9,566 nucleotides of DNA. It comes from Rhodospirillaceae bacterium (GTDB lineage: Bacteria > Pseudomonadota > Alphaproteobacteria > Puniceispirillales > Puniceispirillaceae). The notes below the pieces were generated by a model that ran no database searches, was not told the origin of the DNA, and saw only the letters and a list, made by a program, of their open reading frames with translations. This document shows positions 1 to 7,069 of this stretch, piece by piece. The stretch is from assembly GCA_002721775.1 (NCBI GenBank), contig PBLM01000030.1, forward strand, positions 20,229-29,794, read 5' to 3'. The first letter of the stretch is position 1, and every line of letters starts with the position of its first letter. A program made the position numbers and the translations under genes.

Positions 1-741
1 CAGATGTTAGATGAGTTACTGGCGATGGCAGATGAACTGCTGGTTTACGCAGGACAGAGCTGGCGTATTCTAGCTGAAGCGCAGGCGCAACAAAAGCTCG
101 TTTTGTTTGAGGGAGCGCAGGGTATTATGCTTGATATTGACCATGGCACATATCCGTTTGTGACCTCCTCTAACACAGTGGCAGGGCAGGCTGGAACAGG
201 CGCTGGGACAGGTCCGGGTTCTGTCGGTTATGTGCTGGGTATCACCAAGGCCTATACAACGCGGGTGGGTTCTGGCCCATTCCCAACTGAAGATTTTGCT
301 GAAGCTGGAGACCGAATGGGCGAGCGGGGCCGGGAGTTTGGCACGGTTACCGGGCGCAAACGCCGCTGCGGGTGGTTTGATGCAGTAATGGTGCGGCAGG
401 CCGGTCTAACTGCGGGGATGTCCGGCATGGCCCTAACTAAGCTGGATGTGCTAGATGGATTTAAAGCATTGAAGATTTGTGTGGGCTATGACTGCCGCGG
501 CCAACGGCTTGACTGCTTCCCGTCTAATGCGGCTCATCAAGCTGCCTGTACCCCAGTTTATGAAGAGATGCCTGGCTGGTCAGAAACCACTTACGGAGCA
601 CGTACATGGGCAGATTTGCCAGCCAATGCGGTAAAATATATCCGCCGTGTTGAAGAGTTGACGCATATTCCAGTCGCACTATTGTCCACCAGTCCCGAAC
701 GCGATGATACTGTGCTGGTGAAAGATCCTTTTGCCGGGTGA
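1..741 (+). CDS. purA: Adenylosuccinate synthetase, C-terminal part (5' end outside window)
   Basis: PurA joins IMP and aspartate using GTP to make adenylosuccinate, the first committed step from IMP to AMP, in the cytosol. About 246 codons are visible and the frame is open from base 1, so the gene begins upstream; the ATG at position 4 is an internal methionine. Bacterial PurA is about 430 residues, so roughly the N-terminal 180 residues, including the GTP-binding loop, are missing. Family signatures are the [20 protein letters not shown] block, the SSNT turn, the [16 protein letters not shown] block, and the [16 protein letters not shown] substrate-binding arginine segment. The C-terminus ([22 protein letters not shown]) aligns with the usual PurA end. 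Its stop codon lies in the left arm of a terminator-like hairpin, and rpoH converges on it from the other strand 39 bp away. Identification is certain; only the truncation by the window edge is notable. Confidence 0.97.
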   Translation, partial: QMLDELLAMADELLVYAGQSWRILAEAQAQQKLVLFEGAQGIMLDIDHGTYPFVTSSNTVAGQAGTGAGTGPGSVGYVLGITKAYTTRVGSGPFPTEDFAEAGDRMGERGREFGTVTGRKRRCGWFDAVMVRQAGLTAGMSGMALTKLDVLDGFKALKICVGYDCRGQRLDCFPSNAAHQAACTPVYEEMPGWSETTYGARTWADLPANAVKYIRRVEELTHIPVALLSTSPERDDTVLVKDPFAG

Positions 742-763
742 GGGAAAGCTCACTCATTTTATT
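736..763 (+). terminator. Probable intrinsic terminator of purA
   Basis: A stem of GGGTGAG (736-742) and CTCACTC (749-755), seven pairs including one G-T wobble, closes a six-base loop GGAAAG and is followed by the T-rich run ATTTTATTAT. The purA stop codon sits inside the left arm. The T-rich tail is only on the plus-strand side, so it fits purA termination better than rpoH termination. The stem is short and the tail is interrupted, so this is moderate evidence. Confidence 0.5.
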
Positions 764-780
764 ATCAGCTGGAAAGTTTC

Positions 781-1686
781 TCAGTCCTCCGTCGGAGGCA
801 GTAATCTCATCTCATTAGCCTTCGCCAGGACGGCTTGAGACAGTTTTTCAAATGCTCGCACTTCAATCTGACGAATGCGTTCGCGGCTGACGCTAAATTC
901 AGATGCTAGTTCTTCCAAGGTTAAGGGCGGTTCAGAAAGGCGTCGAGCTTCAATAATTCGTATCTCGCGGGCATTCAAGCCTTGCATTGCTTCCTGCATT
1001 AATCTTTGTCGTTTATTTAATTCTTCTGTTTCAGCAAAGTTAGCTTCCTGATCAGGACGCTCATCCTCCAACCAGTCCTGCCATTCAGCCCCTTCCTCAC
1101 CAGGAACATTGACCATTGGCGCGTTAAGAGACTGATCACCTCCGGACATGCGCTGGTTCATTGAGATCACGTCTTTTTCTGCAACATTCAGTTCATCTGC
1201 AATATGGGAAACATCTTCCGGTTTCAAATCACCGCGGTCAATCGCACCAATCTGCCCCTTGATGCGCCGCAGATTGAAAAAAAGTTTTTTCTGCGAGGCA
1301 GTTGTACCTATTTTCACCAGTGACCAGGAGCGCAGCACATATTCTTGAATAGAGGCTTTGATCCACCACATCGCATAGGTAGCTAGGCGAAAGCCTTTTT
1401 CTGGGTCAAATTTCTTGACTGCATGCATCATGCCCAGATTTCCTTCTGAGATCAAATCAGCAACTGGAAGGCCATAGCCGCGATAGCCCATTGCAATTTT
1501 AGCGACAAGGCGTAGGTGGCTGGTGACTAGCTTATGGGCAGCGTCCACATCGCCGCGCTCAGCAAAAGATCGTGCCAGCATATATTCCTCATCCGCTTCC
1601 AGCATTGGGAAGGCTCGAATCTGCTCCATGTAGCGGGACAATCCACCCTCGGGGGTCAGAGCGGGAATAACGGCATTGCGAGTCAT
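781..1686 (-). CDS. rpoH: RNA polymerase heat-shock sigma factor RpoH (sigma-32)
   Basis: RpoH directs RNA polymerase to heat-shock promoters for chaperones and proteases. The 301-residue protein is full length for the family. Region 2 spans about residues 48-124, with the core-binding stretch DLISEGNLGMMHAVKKFDP (77-95) and the promoter-melting aromatic stretch around YAMWWIKASIQEYVLRSW (104-121). The RpoH box, QKKLFFNLR at 132-140, separates sigma-32 from other group 3 factors. Region 4.2 carries the helix-turn-helix at about 256-281 (LEELASEFSVSRERIRQIEVRA). The ATG at 1686 is fixed by an AAGGAG Shine-Dalgarno five bases upstream. The gene lies downstream of rluD in the same direction, across a 137-bp gap with its own promoter candidate. 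In the family, activity is also controlled by chaperones and proteolysis; nothing in the sequence tests that. Some alphaproteobacteria have two rpoH genes, and one window cannot show which copy this is. Confidence 0.97.
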   Translation of the reverse strand: MTRNAVIPALTPEGGLSRYMEQIRAFPMLEADEEYMLARSFAERGDVDAAHKLVTSHLRLVAKIAMGYRGYGLPVADLISEGNLGMMHAVKKFDPEKGFRLATYAMWWIKASIQEYVLRSWSLVKIGTTASQKKLFFNLRRIKGQIGAIDRGDLKPEDVSHIADELNVAEKDVISMNQRMSGGDQSLNAPMVNVPGEEGAEWQDWLEDERPDQEANFAETEELNKRQRLMQEAMQGLNAREIRIIEARRLSEPPLTLEELASEFSVSRERIRQIEVRAFEKLSQAVLAKANEMRLLPPTED

Positions 1687-1713
1687 TCAATCTCCTTTGA
1701 TTTCTTACTGTGG

Positions 1714-1744
1714 TTTATATAGTTACTAGAGAACTATCTGTAAA
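1714..1744 (-). promoter_or_regulatory. Candidate sigma70-type promoter of rpoH, with an inverted repeat in the spacer
   Basis: Reading the minus strand, TTTACA (1744-1739, five of six matches to TTGACA) is followed after 17 bases by TATATA (1721-1716). The same A/T run also offers TATAAA (1719-1714) at a 19-base spacing. Either predicts a start about 20-25 bases before the rpoH ATG, with AAGGAG (1697-1692) in between. The spacer holds an exact inverted repeat, ATAGTT (1719-1724) and AACTAT (1732-1737), around seven bases. I see no sigma-32 type element (CTTGAA with CCCCAT). The promoter is inferred from consensus only. Confidence 0.45.
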
Positions 1745-1823
1745 GGGGGGTAAAATTAAGGCAGAGTCAGCAAATATTTAAACGATTAGTCTCTTCAAAA
1801 AAACTTCAGCAAGTCAATTAAAA

Positions 1824-2819
1824 TTAAGTTTGAGCTCGGGCGGCAATGGCAGCCTCAATCGTGGTTAGAAGCTCGGTCATTTCAGAAGGCAACTGGCTAG
1901 TCAAATCAATCCCCACACCAGATATTGGATGGGCAAAGGACAACTGGGCCGCATGCAGGGCCTGCCGTGGAAACCTGCGTAAAACAGACAGGGCGTCACG
2001 ACAGATAATATCGGGCATCTGGCTAGCCCGTTTTGGCTTGCCGTAGAGTGGATCTCCGATTATGCCATGGCCGATATGGGCCATATGCGCGCGGATCTGG
2101 TGGGTGCGGCCTGTTTCCAGCTTGCATTCAATTAGGCACCCGAAAGGTGGCAGATCCCGCAAGGTTTTATAATGAGTGACAGCATGGCGACCGCGATTCT
2201 GGACTGCCTGGCGTTTGCGGTCAAACGGATGTCGGGCAAGGGCGGCGTCTATTGTATCTGCTCTGTTTGCCGGTAGCCCCCATATCAGGGCTTGATAGCG
2301 CCTGTCTAAATCATGCGCGGCAAACATATCTGTCAGCCGGGCATGGACTAGGGCTGTTTTGGCGGCGATCATCACACCTGATGTATCCTTATCTAGCCTG
2401 TGGACGATGCCTGGCCGTGCAACCCCACCAATACCAGTCAGGCTTGCCCCGCAATGATGTAGCAGCGCATTAACCAATGTGCCGGACTGAGCCCCAGGGG
2501 ACGGATGCACCACCATACCAGCAGTCTTGTTAATAGCGATCAGATCGTCATCTTCATATAAAATATTGAGCGGCAGCATTTCAGGCTGGGGCAGGGCAGG
2601 GGTAGCATCCGGCAGCGTCAGTTTGAAGTCTGCTCCAGCAGTAACCTTTGCTGACGGGTCGGTCAGTACTTGCCCGTTGCGGCAGAGCGCGCCGTCCTTA
2701 ATCAGCGCCTTCAAGCGCGATCGCGATAGATCATCGCGGTCAAGCGTATCGGCTAGCCATCTGTCCAGCCGAACACTGGCTTGTTCACTATTTCCTGTGA
2801 GGATTATTGTCTCGCTCAT
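1824..2819 (-). CDS. rluD: 23S rRNA pseudouridine synthase, RluD family
   Basis: The RluA/RluD family turns specific uridines into pseudouridine; RluD acts on helix 69 of 23S rRNA (U1911, U1915, U1917 in E. coli). The 331-residue protein has an N-terminal S4 RNA-binding domain at about 16-70 (VRLDRWLAD...LSRSRLKALIKDG). The catalytic domain follows from about 87. It includes HRLDKDTSG at 140-148 with catalytic Asp143, RRYQALIWG at 173-181, LETGRTHQIRAHMAHIGH at 234-251 and IIGDPLYG at 253-260. I chose the ATG at 2819 because the S4 domain starts shortly after it and AAGG lies about eight bases upstream. The frame stays open further upstream to 2996, but that stretch would cover the divergent gene at 2927 and has no family similarity. 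rluD precedes rpoH on the same strand, and a weak hairpin with a T-run just after its stop may reduce read-through. The family is certain; RluD rather than a sister such as RluC rests on the S4 domain, motif style and neighbourhood. Confidence 0.92.
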   Translation of the reverse strand: MSETIILTGNSEQASVRLDRWLADTLDRDDLSRSRLKALIKDGALCRNGQVLTDPSAKVTAGADFKLTLPDATPALPQPEMLPLNILYEDDDLIAINKTAGMVVHPSPGAQSGTLVNALLHHCGASLTGIGGVARPGIVHRLDKDTSGVMIAAKTALVHARLTDMFAAHDLDRRYQALIWGLPANRADTIDAALARHPFDRKRQAVQNRGRHAVTHYKTLRDLPPFGCLIECKLETGRTHQIRAHMAHIGHGIIGDPLYGKPKRASQMPDIICRDALSVLRRFPRQALHAAQLSFAHPISGVGIDLTSQLPSEMTELLTTIEAAIAARAQT

Positions 2820-2926
2820 CTGTGCGGCCTTTGCGGTGTTAATGTCTTTGACTTGTCGCTTGGCTTGTTGACTAAGACAGTTTAAAACGGAAAACAGAAA
2901 GGCGTAAACTGGGAACGGAGGAATTT
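2820..2926. other. Divergent intergenic gap between rluD and the small membrane protein gene
   Basis: These 107 bases must hold start signals for both divergent genes. Two TTGACT hexamers on the plus strand (2848-2853 and 2868-2873) resemble -35 boxes, but neither has a good -10 box at 16-18 bases. No convincing box pair is seen on the minus strand. The recognisable element is the GGAGG at 2917-2921 that serves the plus-strand gene. Confidence 0.4.
2917..2921 (+). promoter_or_regulatory. Shine-Dalgarno deciding a TTG start
   Basis: GGAGG lies five bases before the TTG at 2927, an ideal spacing. The next in-frame ATG, at 2999, has no comparable site, so the TTG is the better start. Confidence 0.65.
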
Positions 2927-3298
2927 TTGATAAAGAATGCAGTAGGGGCATCTGCCACAGTGGCGTCTCAAGAAGCTGAACAGCGGGCATCACCACTGAT
3001 GTCTTCCCGAACTGTGCGTTTGTTGAAACTGTCTATAATTGTGATGACTTTTTTGATTGCTGCCGGGCTAGCCGCACTGGTGTATGGCATGAAGCAGCAG
3101 ATGAATAAACTAGCTGCCAAAGCCCCTGTTGCTGAACTGGTGGACTTCACCCTTCCTAAAGGAGCTGTTCTGCGCACGATTGCTGCAGCTGATGAGGCTG
3201 GGTCTGTATGGCTACATTTGGATACAGCTGACATGCAGCCGCTTTTGCTGCTAGTCAACGCCAAGGGTCAACTGGTTAGGACCCTGTCATTGAAATAA
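2927..3298 (+). CDS. Small single-pass membrane protein, DUF6476-like
   Basis: This is a 123-residue protein of unknown function. Residues 1-32 are polar, one strong hydrophobic helix spans about 33-54 (RLLKLSIIVMTFLIAAGLAALVYG is its core region), and about 68 residues follow. That tail has short alternating hydrophobic stretches (DFTLPKGAVLRTIAAAD, SVWLHLDTAD, PLLLLVNAKGQLVRTLSL), suggesting a small beta-rich domain, probably periplasmic. The length, single anchor and tail pattern resemble the DUF6476 family that I recall next to rluD in Rhodobacterales; this is from memory and cannot be checked here. The start is TTG, supported by GGAGG five bases upstream; an ATG at residue 25 would give a 99-residue form. 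The gene is divergent from rluD, and its last 23 bases overlap the convergent gene on the minus strand. That it is a real gene is likely; the family name is tentative. Confidence 0.75.
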   Translation: MIKNAVGASATVASQEAEQRASPLMSSRTVRLLKLSIIVMTFLIAAGLAALVYGMKQQMNKLAAKAPVAELVDFTLPKGAVLRTIAAADEAGSVWLHLDTADMQPLLLLVNAKGQLVRTLSLK

Positions 3299-3677
3299 GT
3301 TGGGATAAAGAGGATAGGCCTGCAGTCAAACGCTCTTCAAAAGGCAAGTTGGCCAGACCTTCGACTTGATAGTTATTGAGCGCTGGCAGGCCGTAATAGC
3401 GCATAAGGAACAATAAAAAAGCCGCATAAAGGCTGCGGGCAGCGGGCAGCAGTGCCGCCGGAGTGGCCAGCTTGAACAGACTGATCACAATGTCTGTAAG
3501 CTTTATATATCTATGTAGGGCCGGCACGGTCGGGCCGTCGCCGAATAAGATTATCACCGCAAAACGAACAAGCACCCCCCACATCAGGACTGCAAAGACA
3601 GCGTCAATCAGCACTTTCCATAAAGGCAGAGGTAACAGACTAAAAAAAGTGAGGTTAGGAAAATCAAAAAAGGACAT
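3276..3677 (-). CDS. Small multi-pass membrane protein, weakly YggT-like
   Basis: This is a 133-residue hydrophobic protein I cannot name firmly. A first membrane helix covers about 20-45 (KVLIDAVFAVLMWGVLVRFA is its core), then a polar loop GDGPTVPALHRYIKLTD (47-62). Further hydrophobic segments lie at about 63-80 and 82-96, and a soluble tail of about 35 residues ends the protein. The order of helix, short loop with Pro and Arg, a T-D pair, a Pro in a second hydrophobic stretch, then another helix recalls one YggT repeat, a family of uncharacterised inner-membrane proteins; the match is by eye only. The ATG at 3677 is chosen because the longer frame (to 3836) would cover the ettA start and lacks hydrophobic pattern. 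No strong Shine-Dalgarno precedes it. It is divergent from ettA, and its 3' end overlaps the convergent gene by 23 bp. Confidence 0.65.
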   Translation of the reverse strand: MSFFDFPNLTFFSLLPLPLWKVLIDAVFAVLMWGVLVRFAVIILFGDGPTVPALHRYIKLTDIVISLFKLATPAALLPAARSLYAAFLLFLMRYYGLPALNNYQVEGLANLPFEERLTAGLSSLSQLISMTGS

Positions 3678-3803
3678 AGCTTGCCGGATTTGGTGAGGGC
3701 TGATGAAAATACCAATATGAGAATAGCAAATCTGGCCTGAATAGGCTATGTAAGGGATCAGAAATTTTAGCGGTCCACGCCATTCAGAAGGAAACGTCAG
3801 ACA
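3678..3803. other. Divergent gap before ettA
   Basis: This 126-base gap must start transcription of ettA and of the small membrane protein gene. I found no box pair on either strand close enough to consensus to call. A GCCT-GAAT-AGGC hairpin (3735-3746) is too short to interpret. AAGGAAA at 3788-3794 is the likely ettA ribosome-binding site, with slightly long spacing to the ATG at 3804. Confidence 0.35.
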
Positions 3804-5483
3804 ATGGCAAGCACACAATATGTTTTTACAATGCAACGCTTAGGTAAAACCTATCCGGGTGGCAAGGAAGTGTTGAAGGATATTAGTCTGTCATTTCTGC
3901 CCGGGGCAAAGATTGGGGTTTTGGGTCTGAATGGTGCGGGTAAATCAACCCTGCTGAAAATCATGGCTGGCGTTGAAACCGAGTTCAGCGGCGAAGCGTG
4001 GCCAGCAGATGGCATAAATATCGGGTATTTGGCGCAGGAACCAGAACTGGATTCTAGCATGGATGTTGCCGGCAATGTTCTTTCAGGCATGGGCGAGGCC
4101 AAGCAGCTTGTTGATCGTTTCAATGAGGTGAGTGCCCGCTTTGCTGAAGAGTTGAATGATGATGAGATGAATGAACTGGTCGCAGAGCAAGCTGACTTAC
4201 AGGAAAAAATTGATGCAATTGATGGCTGGGATTTAGAACGCAAAGCCGAGATTGCTATGGATGCGTTGCGGGTGCCTAATGGTGGAGCAGATGTCACAAA
4301 ACTGTCGGGGGGGGAGCGCAGGCGAGTAGCATTATGTAAACTGTTGTTAAGTGCGCCGGATATGCTGCTTCTGGATGAGCCGACAAACCATCTGGATGCA
4401 GAATCAGTCGCCTGGCTGCAGCGGTTTTTGCATGATTTTTCAGGTACAGTGGTCACCATCACACACGACCGGTATTTCCTAGATGAGGTGGCTGGGTGGA
4501 TACTTGAACTGGATCGCGGGCAAGGAATTCCTTATCAGGGGAATTACTCAGGCTGGCTTGAGCAAAAGCAAAAACGTCTTGAGCAGGAGGGACGGGCTGA
4601 TGACTCTCGGGTGAAATCGCTGTCCCGCGAGCTGGAGTGGGTGCGTTCGGCGCCAAAGGCCCGTCAGTCAAAATCCAAAGCCAGACTGAATGCCTATGAA
4701 AAGCTGCTGGAACAGGATCGTGAACAACGCAATGAAACTACTAAAATTATCATCCCTGCCGGCCCCCGTCTTGGTGATATAGTGATCGAAGCTGATGGTC
4801 TTGAAAAAGGGTTTGGCGACAAATTGTTATTTGAAGGGTTGGATTTTAGGCTTCCGCCCGGCGGCATTGTTGGTGTAATCGGGCCTAATGGCGCAGGTAA
4901 GTCAACCTTGTTTAAGCTGCTGACCAGCCAGGAAGACCTGGACCAGGGTGTTTTGAGGCTGGGTGAGACCGTAAAACTTGGCTATGTGGACCAGTCCCGT
5001 GATGATCTGGATAACAGTAAAACGGTTTGGGAAGTGATCTCTGACGGTCTCGATGAGCTGGAGCTGGGCAAAAGAACAATGCCGTCCAGGGCCTATGTCA
5101 GTCTGTTTAATTTTAAGGGCAGTGACCAGCAGAAGCGTGTCAGCCAGTTGTCTGGTGGTGAACGTAACCGTGTGCATCTGGCACGCATGTTAAAGAGCGG
5201 GGCAAATGTGCTTCTGCTTGACGAGCCGACAAACGATCTGGATGTGGATACGCTACGGGCATTGGAAGAGGCCCTGCTGGACTTTGCCGGCTGTGCTGTT
5301 GTAGTTAGTCACGACAGATGGTTTCTTGACCGCATTGCCACTCATATTTTGGCCTTTGAAGGGGACAGTCATGTGGAATGGTTTGAAGGGAACTATCAGG
5401 CCTATGAAGAGGATAAAAAGCGCAGACTGGGTGCAGATGCAGCGCAGCCAAAACGGATTAAGTACAAGCCAATAGCTCGATAA
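3804..5483 (+). CDS. ettA: Energy-dependent translational throttle protein EttA (ABC-F ATPase)
   Basis: EttA binds the ribosomal E site and, depending on the ATP/ADP ratio, gates entry of the 70S complex into elongation. It is cytosolic and has no membrane domain. The 559-residue length matches the family (E. coli 555). The first ATPase domain has Walker [10 protein letters not shown] (41-49), signature LSGGE (167-171), Walker B LLLDEP (188-193) and switch His221. The second has Walker [10 protein letters not shown] (360-368), LSGGE (449-453), LLLDEP (470-475) and switch His503. Between them lies the linker at about 245-320, rich in charged helix ([34 protein letters not shown]), typical of EttA. 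The insert at about 95-140 in domain 1 fits the EttA arm that contacts ribosomal protein L1. Both ATPase sites look intact. Sisters Uup and YbiT are less likely given the strong EttA linker sequence. The gene converges on mlaC, 44 bp away, with a hairpin between. Confidence 0.95.
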   Translation: MASTQYVFTMQRLGKTYPGGKEVLKDISLSFLPGAKIGVLGLNGAGKSTLLKIMAGVETEFSGEAWPADGINIGYLAQEPELDSSMDVAGNVLSGMGEAKQLVDRFNEVSARFAEELNDDEMNELVAEQADLQEKIDAIDGWDLERKAEIAMDALRVPNGGADVTKLSGGERRRVALCKLLLSAPDMLLLDEPTNHLDAESVAWLQRFLHDFSGTVVTITHDRYFLDEVAGWILELDRGQGIPYQGNYSGWLEQKQKRLEQEGRADDSRVKSLSRELEWVRSAPKARQSKSKARLNAYEKLLEQDREQRNETTKIIIPAGPRLGDIVIEADGLEKGFGDKLLFEGLDFRLPPGGIVGVIGPNGAGKSTLFKLLTSQEDLDQGVLRLGETVKLGYVDQSRDDLDNSKTVWEVISDGLDELELGKRTMPSRAYVSLFNFKGSDQQKRVSQLSGGERNRVHLARMLKSGANVLLLDEPTNDLDVDTLRALEEALLDFAGCAVVVSHDRWFLDRIATHILAFEGDSHVEWFEGNYQAYEEDKKRRLGADAAQPKRIKYKPIAR

Positions 5484-5513
5484 GAAAATCAGCTGGTCAT
5501 GTTTAAAGGCAGG

Positions 5514-5553
5514 CAGCAGGCACTAATTTAATTTGCCTGCTGGTTGTTTAGTT
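5514..5553 (+). terminator. Probable ettA terminator overlapping the end of mlaC
   Basis: CAGCAGGCA (5514-5522) and TGCCTGCTG (5534-5542) form an exact nine-pair stem around an 11-base A/T-rich loop. On the plus strand it is followed by GTTGTTTAGTT and more T-rich DNA, which suits ettA. The mlaC stop codon (5528-5530, minus strand) lies in the loop, so one arm is mlaC coding sequence. On the minus strand only a CTGCCTTTAAAC tail follows, so termination of mlaC here is less sure. Confidence 0.55.
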
Positions 5554-6175
5554 GTTTTTGAAGCGCTTCGATAAGGGCGCCAAACCGGCCAGCATTGCGC
5601 CGGATAAGAGTTGTGTTCTCATCCTGCTGTGTTTTCAGCATGGAAATATTTTCAACCTCTATGTCAAAGATTTTTGCTGGCATGTTTGGCTGTGCTACAA
5701 TCCGCCAGAAGATTTCAACATCGGGAAATTCACCTGATTTGTCATGAATGATACCACCAACAAGGATAAGCTTATCGCCTTTGGTATTTGTGGCTGTCGG
5801 CTTGAATTCAAGGTCTCTTAACTTGTGAAACTGCTCATTTGCTTGATTTAGCAGGACAAATCGAAATAATTTCGTATATTCAGACCGTTCAGATTCCGTT
5901 GCTACACGCCAATAGCGGCCAACAGAGAACCGTGTGATGGCATCGACATCAAAATAGATGCCAACCAACCGATCAAGAGCCTGTTTGTTATCATTATCTG
6001 TCATATCGGCGCGTGAACTGGTCTGCTCAAGCTCAGTTATCAGGGCTGCAACCAGATTTTCAGCTTCTAAAACCCTGTCATTTGCGTATGTGGTCCCTAC
6101 AGCGCAAACCAACAGCATTATGGCTCCAAAGGCCGCTATTCTCATTTTTAATAGGTTCTTTTGCAGGTGAGTCAT
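5528..6175 (-). CDS. mlaC: Phospholipid-binding protein MlaC (periplasmic)
   Basis: MlaC shuttles phospholipid through the periplasm between the outer-membrane MlaA complex and the inner-membrane MlaFEDB transporter, keeping the outer membrane asymmetric. The 215-residue protein (usual about 210) has a signal peptide: basic start, hydrophobic core at about 13-27, and likely cleavage after TTYA (28-31). Family blocks are YFDVDAITRFSVGRYWR (74-90), then SEYTKLFRFVLLNQANEQF (98-116), VEIFWRIV (153-160) and VENISMLKTQQDE (174-186), followed by a short C-terminal helix with LIEALQKQL. The ATG at 6175 follows GAGGGGG by five bases. It begins 19 bases after the mlaA stop, so the two genes are almost surely cotranscribed. 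An in-frame extension upstream into mlaA lacks signal-peptide character and is rejected. The mlaFED genes are not in this window. Confidence 0.93.
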   Translation of the reverse strand: MTHLQKNLLKMRIAAFGAIMLLVCAVGTTYANDRVLEAENLVAALITELEQTSSRADMTDNDNKQALDRLVGIYFDVDAITRFSVGRYWRVATESERSEYTKLFRFVLLNQANEQFHKLRDLEFKPTATNTKGDKLILVGGIIHDKSGEFPDVEIFWRIVAQPNMPAKIFDIEVENISMLKTQQDENTTLIRRNAGRFGALIEALQKQLNNQQAN

Positions 6176-6180
6176 TTTTA

Positions 6181-6187
6181 CCCCCTC
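6181..6187 (-). promoter_or_regulatory. Shine-Dalgarno of mlaC
   Basis: Reading the minus strand, GAGGGGG lies in the 19-base gap after the mlaA stop and five bases before the mlaC ATG. It decides the start at 6175 over upstream in-frame methionines. Confidence 0.65.
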
Positions 6188-6194
6188 AGACAGT

Positions 6195-6941
6195 TTATTC
6201 CGTGAAAAAGGTTTCAAATTCATCCAATTCATCCCCTTCTTCACTTTTGGGCAGATTGTCCTGTAAAAATTTATCACGTTGTTGGTAATAGGCGGAGCGG
6301 GCCCGCGCATAGGCATCGAGGCTGTTATTTTTTACATCATTGATGGTATCAAAATGCGTGGCTCTGAAGGACAGGGCGCTGACGAAGGGCAATGTTGACC
6401 GTGCATCTGAAACTATTTCGTCACTGAACGCGCCAAGCGGATTAAAAACCATATCCACGGCCCGCCCACTTGCTGAACGGACGGTATTACTGCCCAGTAA
6501 AGGCACTACCAGATACGGGCCCTGGTCTATTCCTGCAGAGGCCAATGTCTGGCCAAAGTCTTCGCGTTCCGGCTGGTCCTCACCTTCCATCAGGTCAACA
6601 AAACCGAAAGTCAGGCCATTTACCAGAAAGTTCAAGCTGGCCAATGCGGCATTTTCAAATTTACCCTGCAAGCTTGAATTTACGGCCGTTAAGGGCATCC
6701 CTACCCAAGACACATAATTGCGTACGCCTTTCTGAACAGATTCAGGGGCTGTCTTTCTGTACAGATTTGCTGCTGGTTCAAGTGCATAGTCGTCAACAGC
6801 AAGATTAAATGCAAAAATTTTTCTGTTTATGTTTTCATACGGATCGTTAGTGGCGGTCTTTTCATCGTCAGGTATGGCGGTGCAGGCAGCCAGACAGCTG
6901 AGGGCACATACTAATGCTATTGACCTGATCATTTCTGACAT
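6195..6941 (-). CDS. mlaA: Outer-membrane lipoprotein MlaA (VacJ)
   Basis: MlaA removes phospholipids wrongly placed in the outer leaflet of the outer membrane and hands them to MlaC. The 248-residue protein (E. coli 251) starts with a lipoprotein signal peptide and lipobox LAAC, so the lipid-bearing residue is Cys20; Thr21 follows, which does not signal inner-membrane retention under the E. coli rule. Family blocks are DPYENINRKIFAFN (33-46), GVRNYVSWVGMPLTAVNSSLQGK (72-94), EDFGQTLASAGIDQGPYLVVPLLG (127-150) and SLDAYARARSAYYQQRDKFL (207-226). An acidic tail of about 17 residues (EEGDELDEFETFFTE) ends it. The ATG at 6941 or the one at 6932 could be used; an AGG lies ten bases before the second, so a 245-residue form is possible. 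The frame is open to 7496, but that part overlaps uvrD and has no family similarity. It precedes mlaC by 19 bp. Confidence 0.95.
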   Translation of the reverse strand: MSEMIRSIALVCALSCLAACTAIPDDEKTATNDPYENINRKIFAFNLAVDDYALEPAANLYRKTAPESVQKGVRNYVSWVGMPLTAVNSSLQGKFENAALASLNFLVNGLTFGFVDLMEGEDQPEREDFGQTLASAGIDQGPYLVVPLLGSNTVRSASGRAVDMVFNPLGAFSDEIVSDARSTLPFVSALSFRATHFDTINDVKNNSLDAYARARSAYYQQRDKFLQDNLPKSEEGDELDEFETFFTE

Positions 6942-6972
6942 GCCTGTTTTTGTTTTAACCAATCGCGCTTGG

Positions 6973-6986
6973 GGCCATAGCTGGCC
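6973..6986 (-). promoter_or_regulatory. Small hairpin in the mlaA leader
   Basis: GGCCA (6973-6977) and TGGCC (6982-6986) pair exactly around four bases, about 30 bases before the mlaA start. If transcription starts at the candidate promoter upstream, this stem lies in the mRNA leader. It is short, has no T-run, and its function is unknown. Confidence 0.3.
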
Positions 6987-7000
6987 TCTTTGACGGCACA

Positions 7001-7029
7001 ACAATACGCTAAGAGGAATAATTTCGCAA
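7001..7029 (-). promoter_or_regulatory. Candidate mlaA-mlaC promoter
   Basis: On the minus strand, TTGCGA (7029-7024) and TATTGT (7006-7001) are 17 bases apart, each matching four of six consensus bases. A perfect TTGACA (7039-7034) lies just upstream within the palindrome CTTTGTCAAAG (7031-7041), but has no good -10 at normal spacing. Consensus evidence only. Confidence 0.3.
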
Positions 7030-7069
7030 TCTTTGTCAAAGACGATGCAAGTATTTTTGCTACTGTATC

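Noticed and set aside
1797..1814. Terminator-like ACTT-AAGT stem with seven T after rluD (minus strand)
   Set aside because: The stem has only four pairs with A/T ends, too weak to call, although the T-run makes partial termination possible.
2820..2996. N-terminal extension of the rluD frame by 59 codons
   Set aside because: It overlaps the divergent gene and its ribosome-binding site, precedes a normal S4-domain start, and shows no RluD similarity.
3678..3836. Upstream extension of the small membrane protein frame over the ettA start
   Set aside because: It would cover the ettA start and ribosome-binding site and adds no helix pattern; the ATG at 3677 gives a compact membrane protein.
3851..4462. 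Long minus-strand open frame (203 codons) inside ettA
   Set aside because: It is antisense to the conserved first ATPase domain, is Ser-rich as expected of a shadow frame, and has no recognisable motif.
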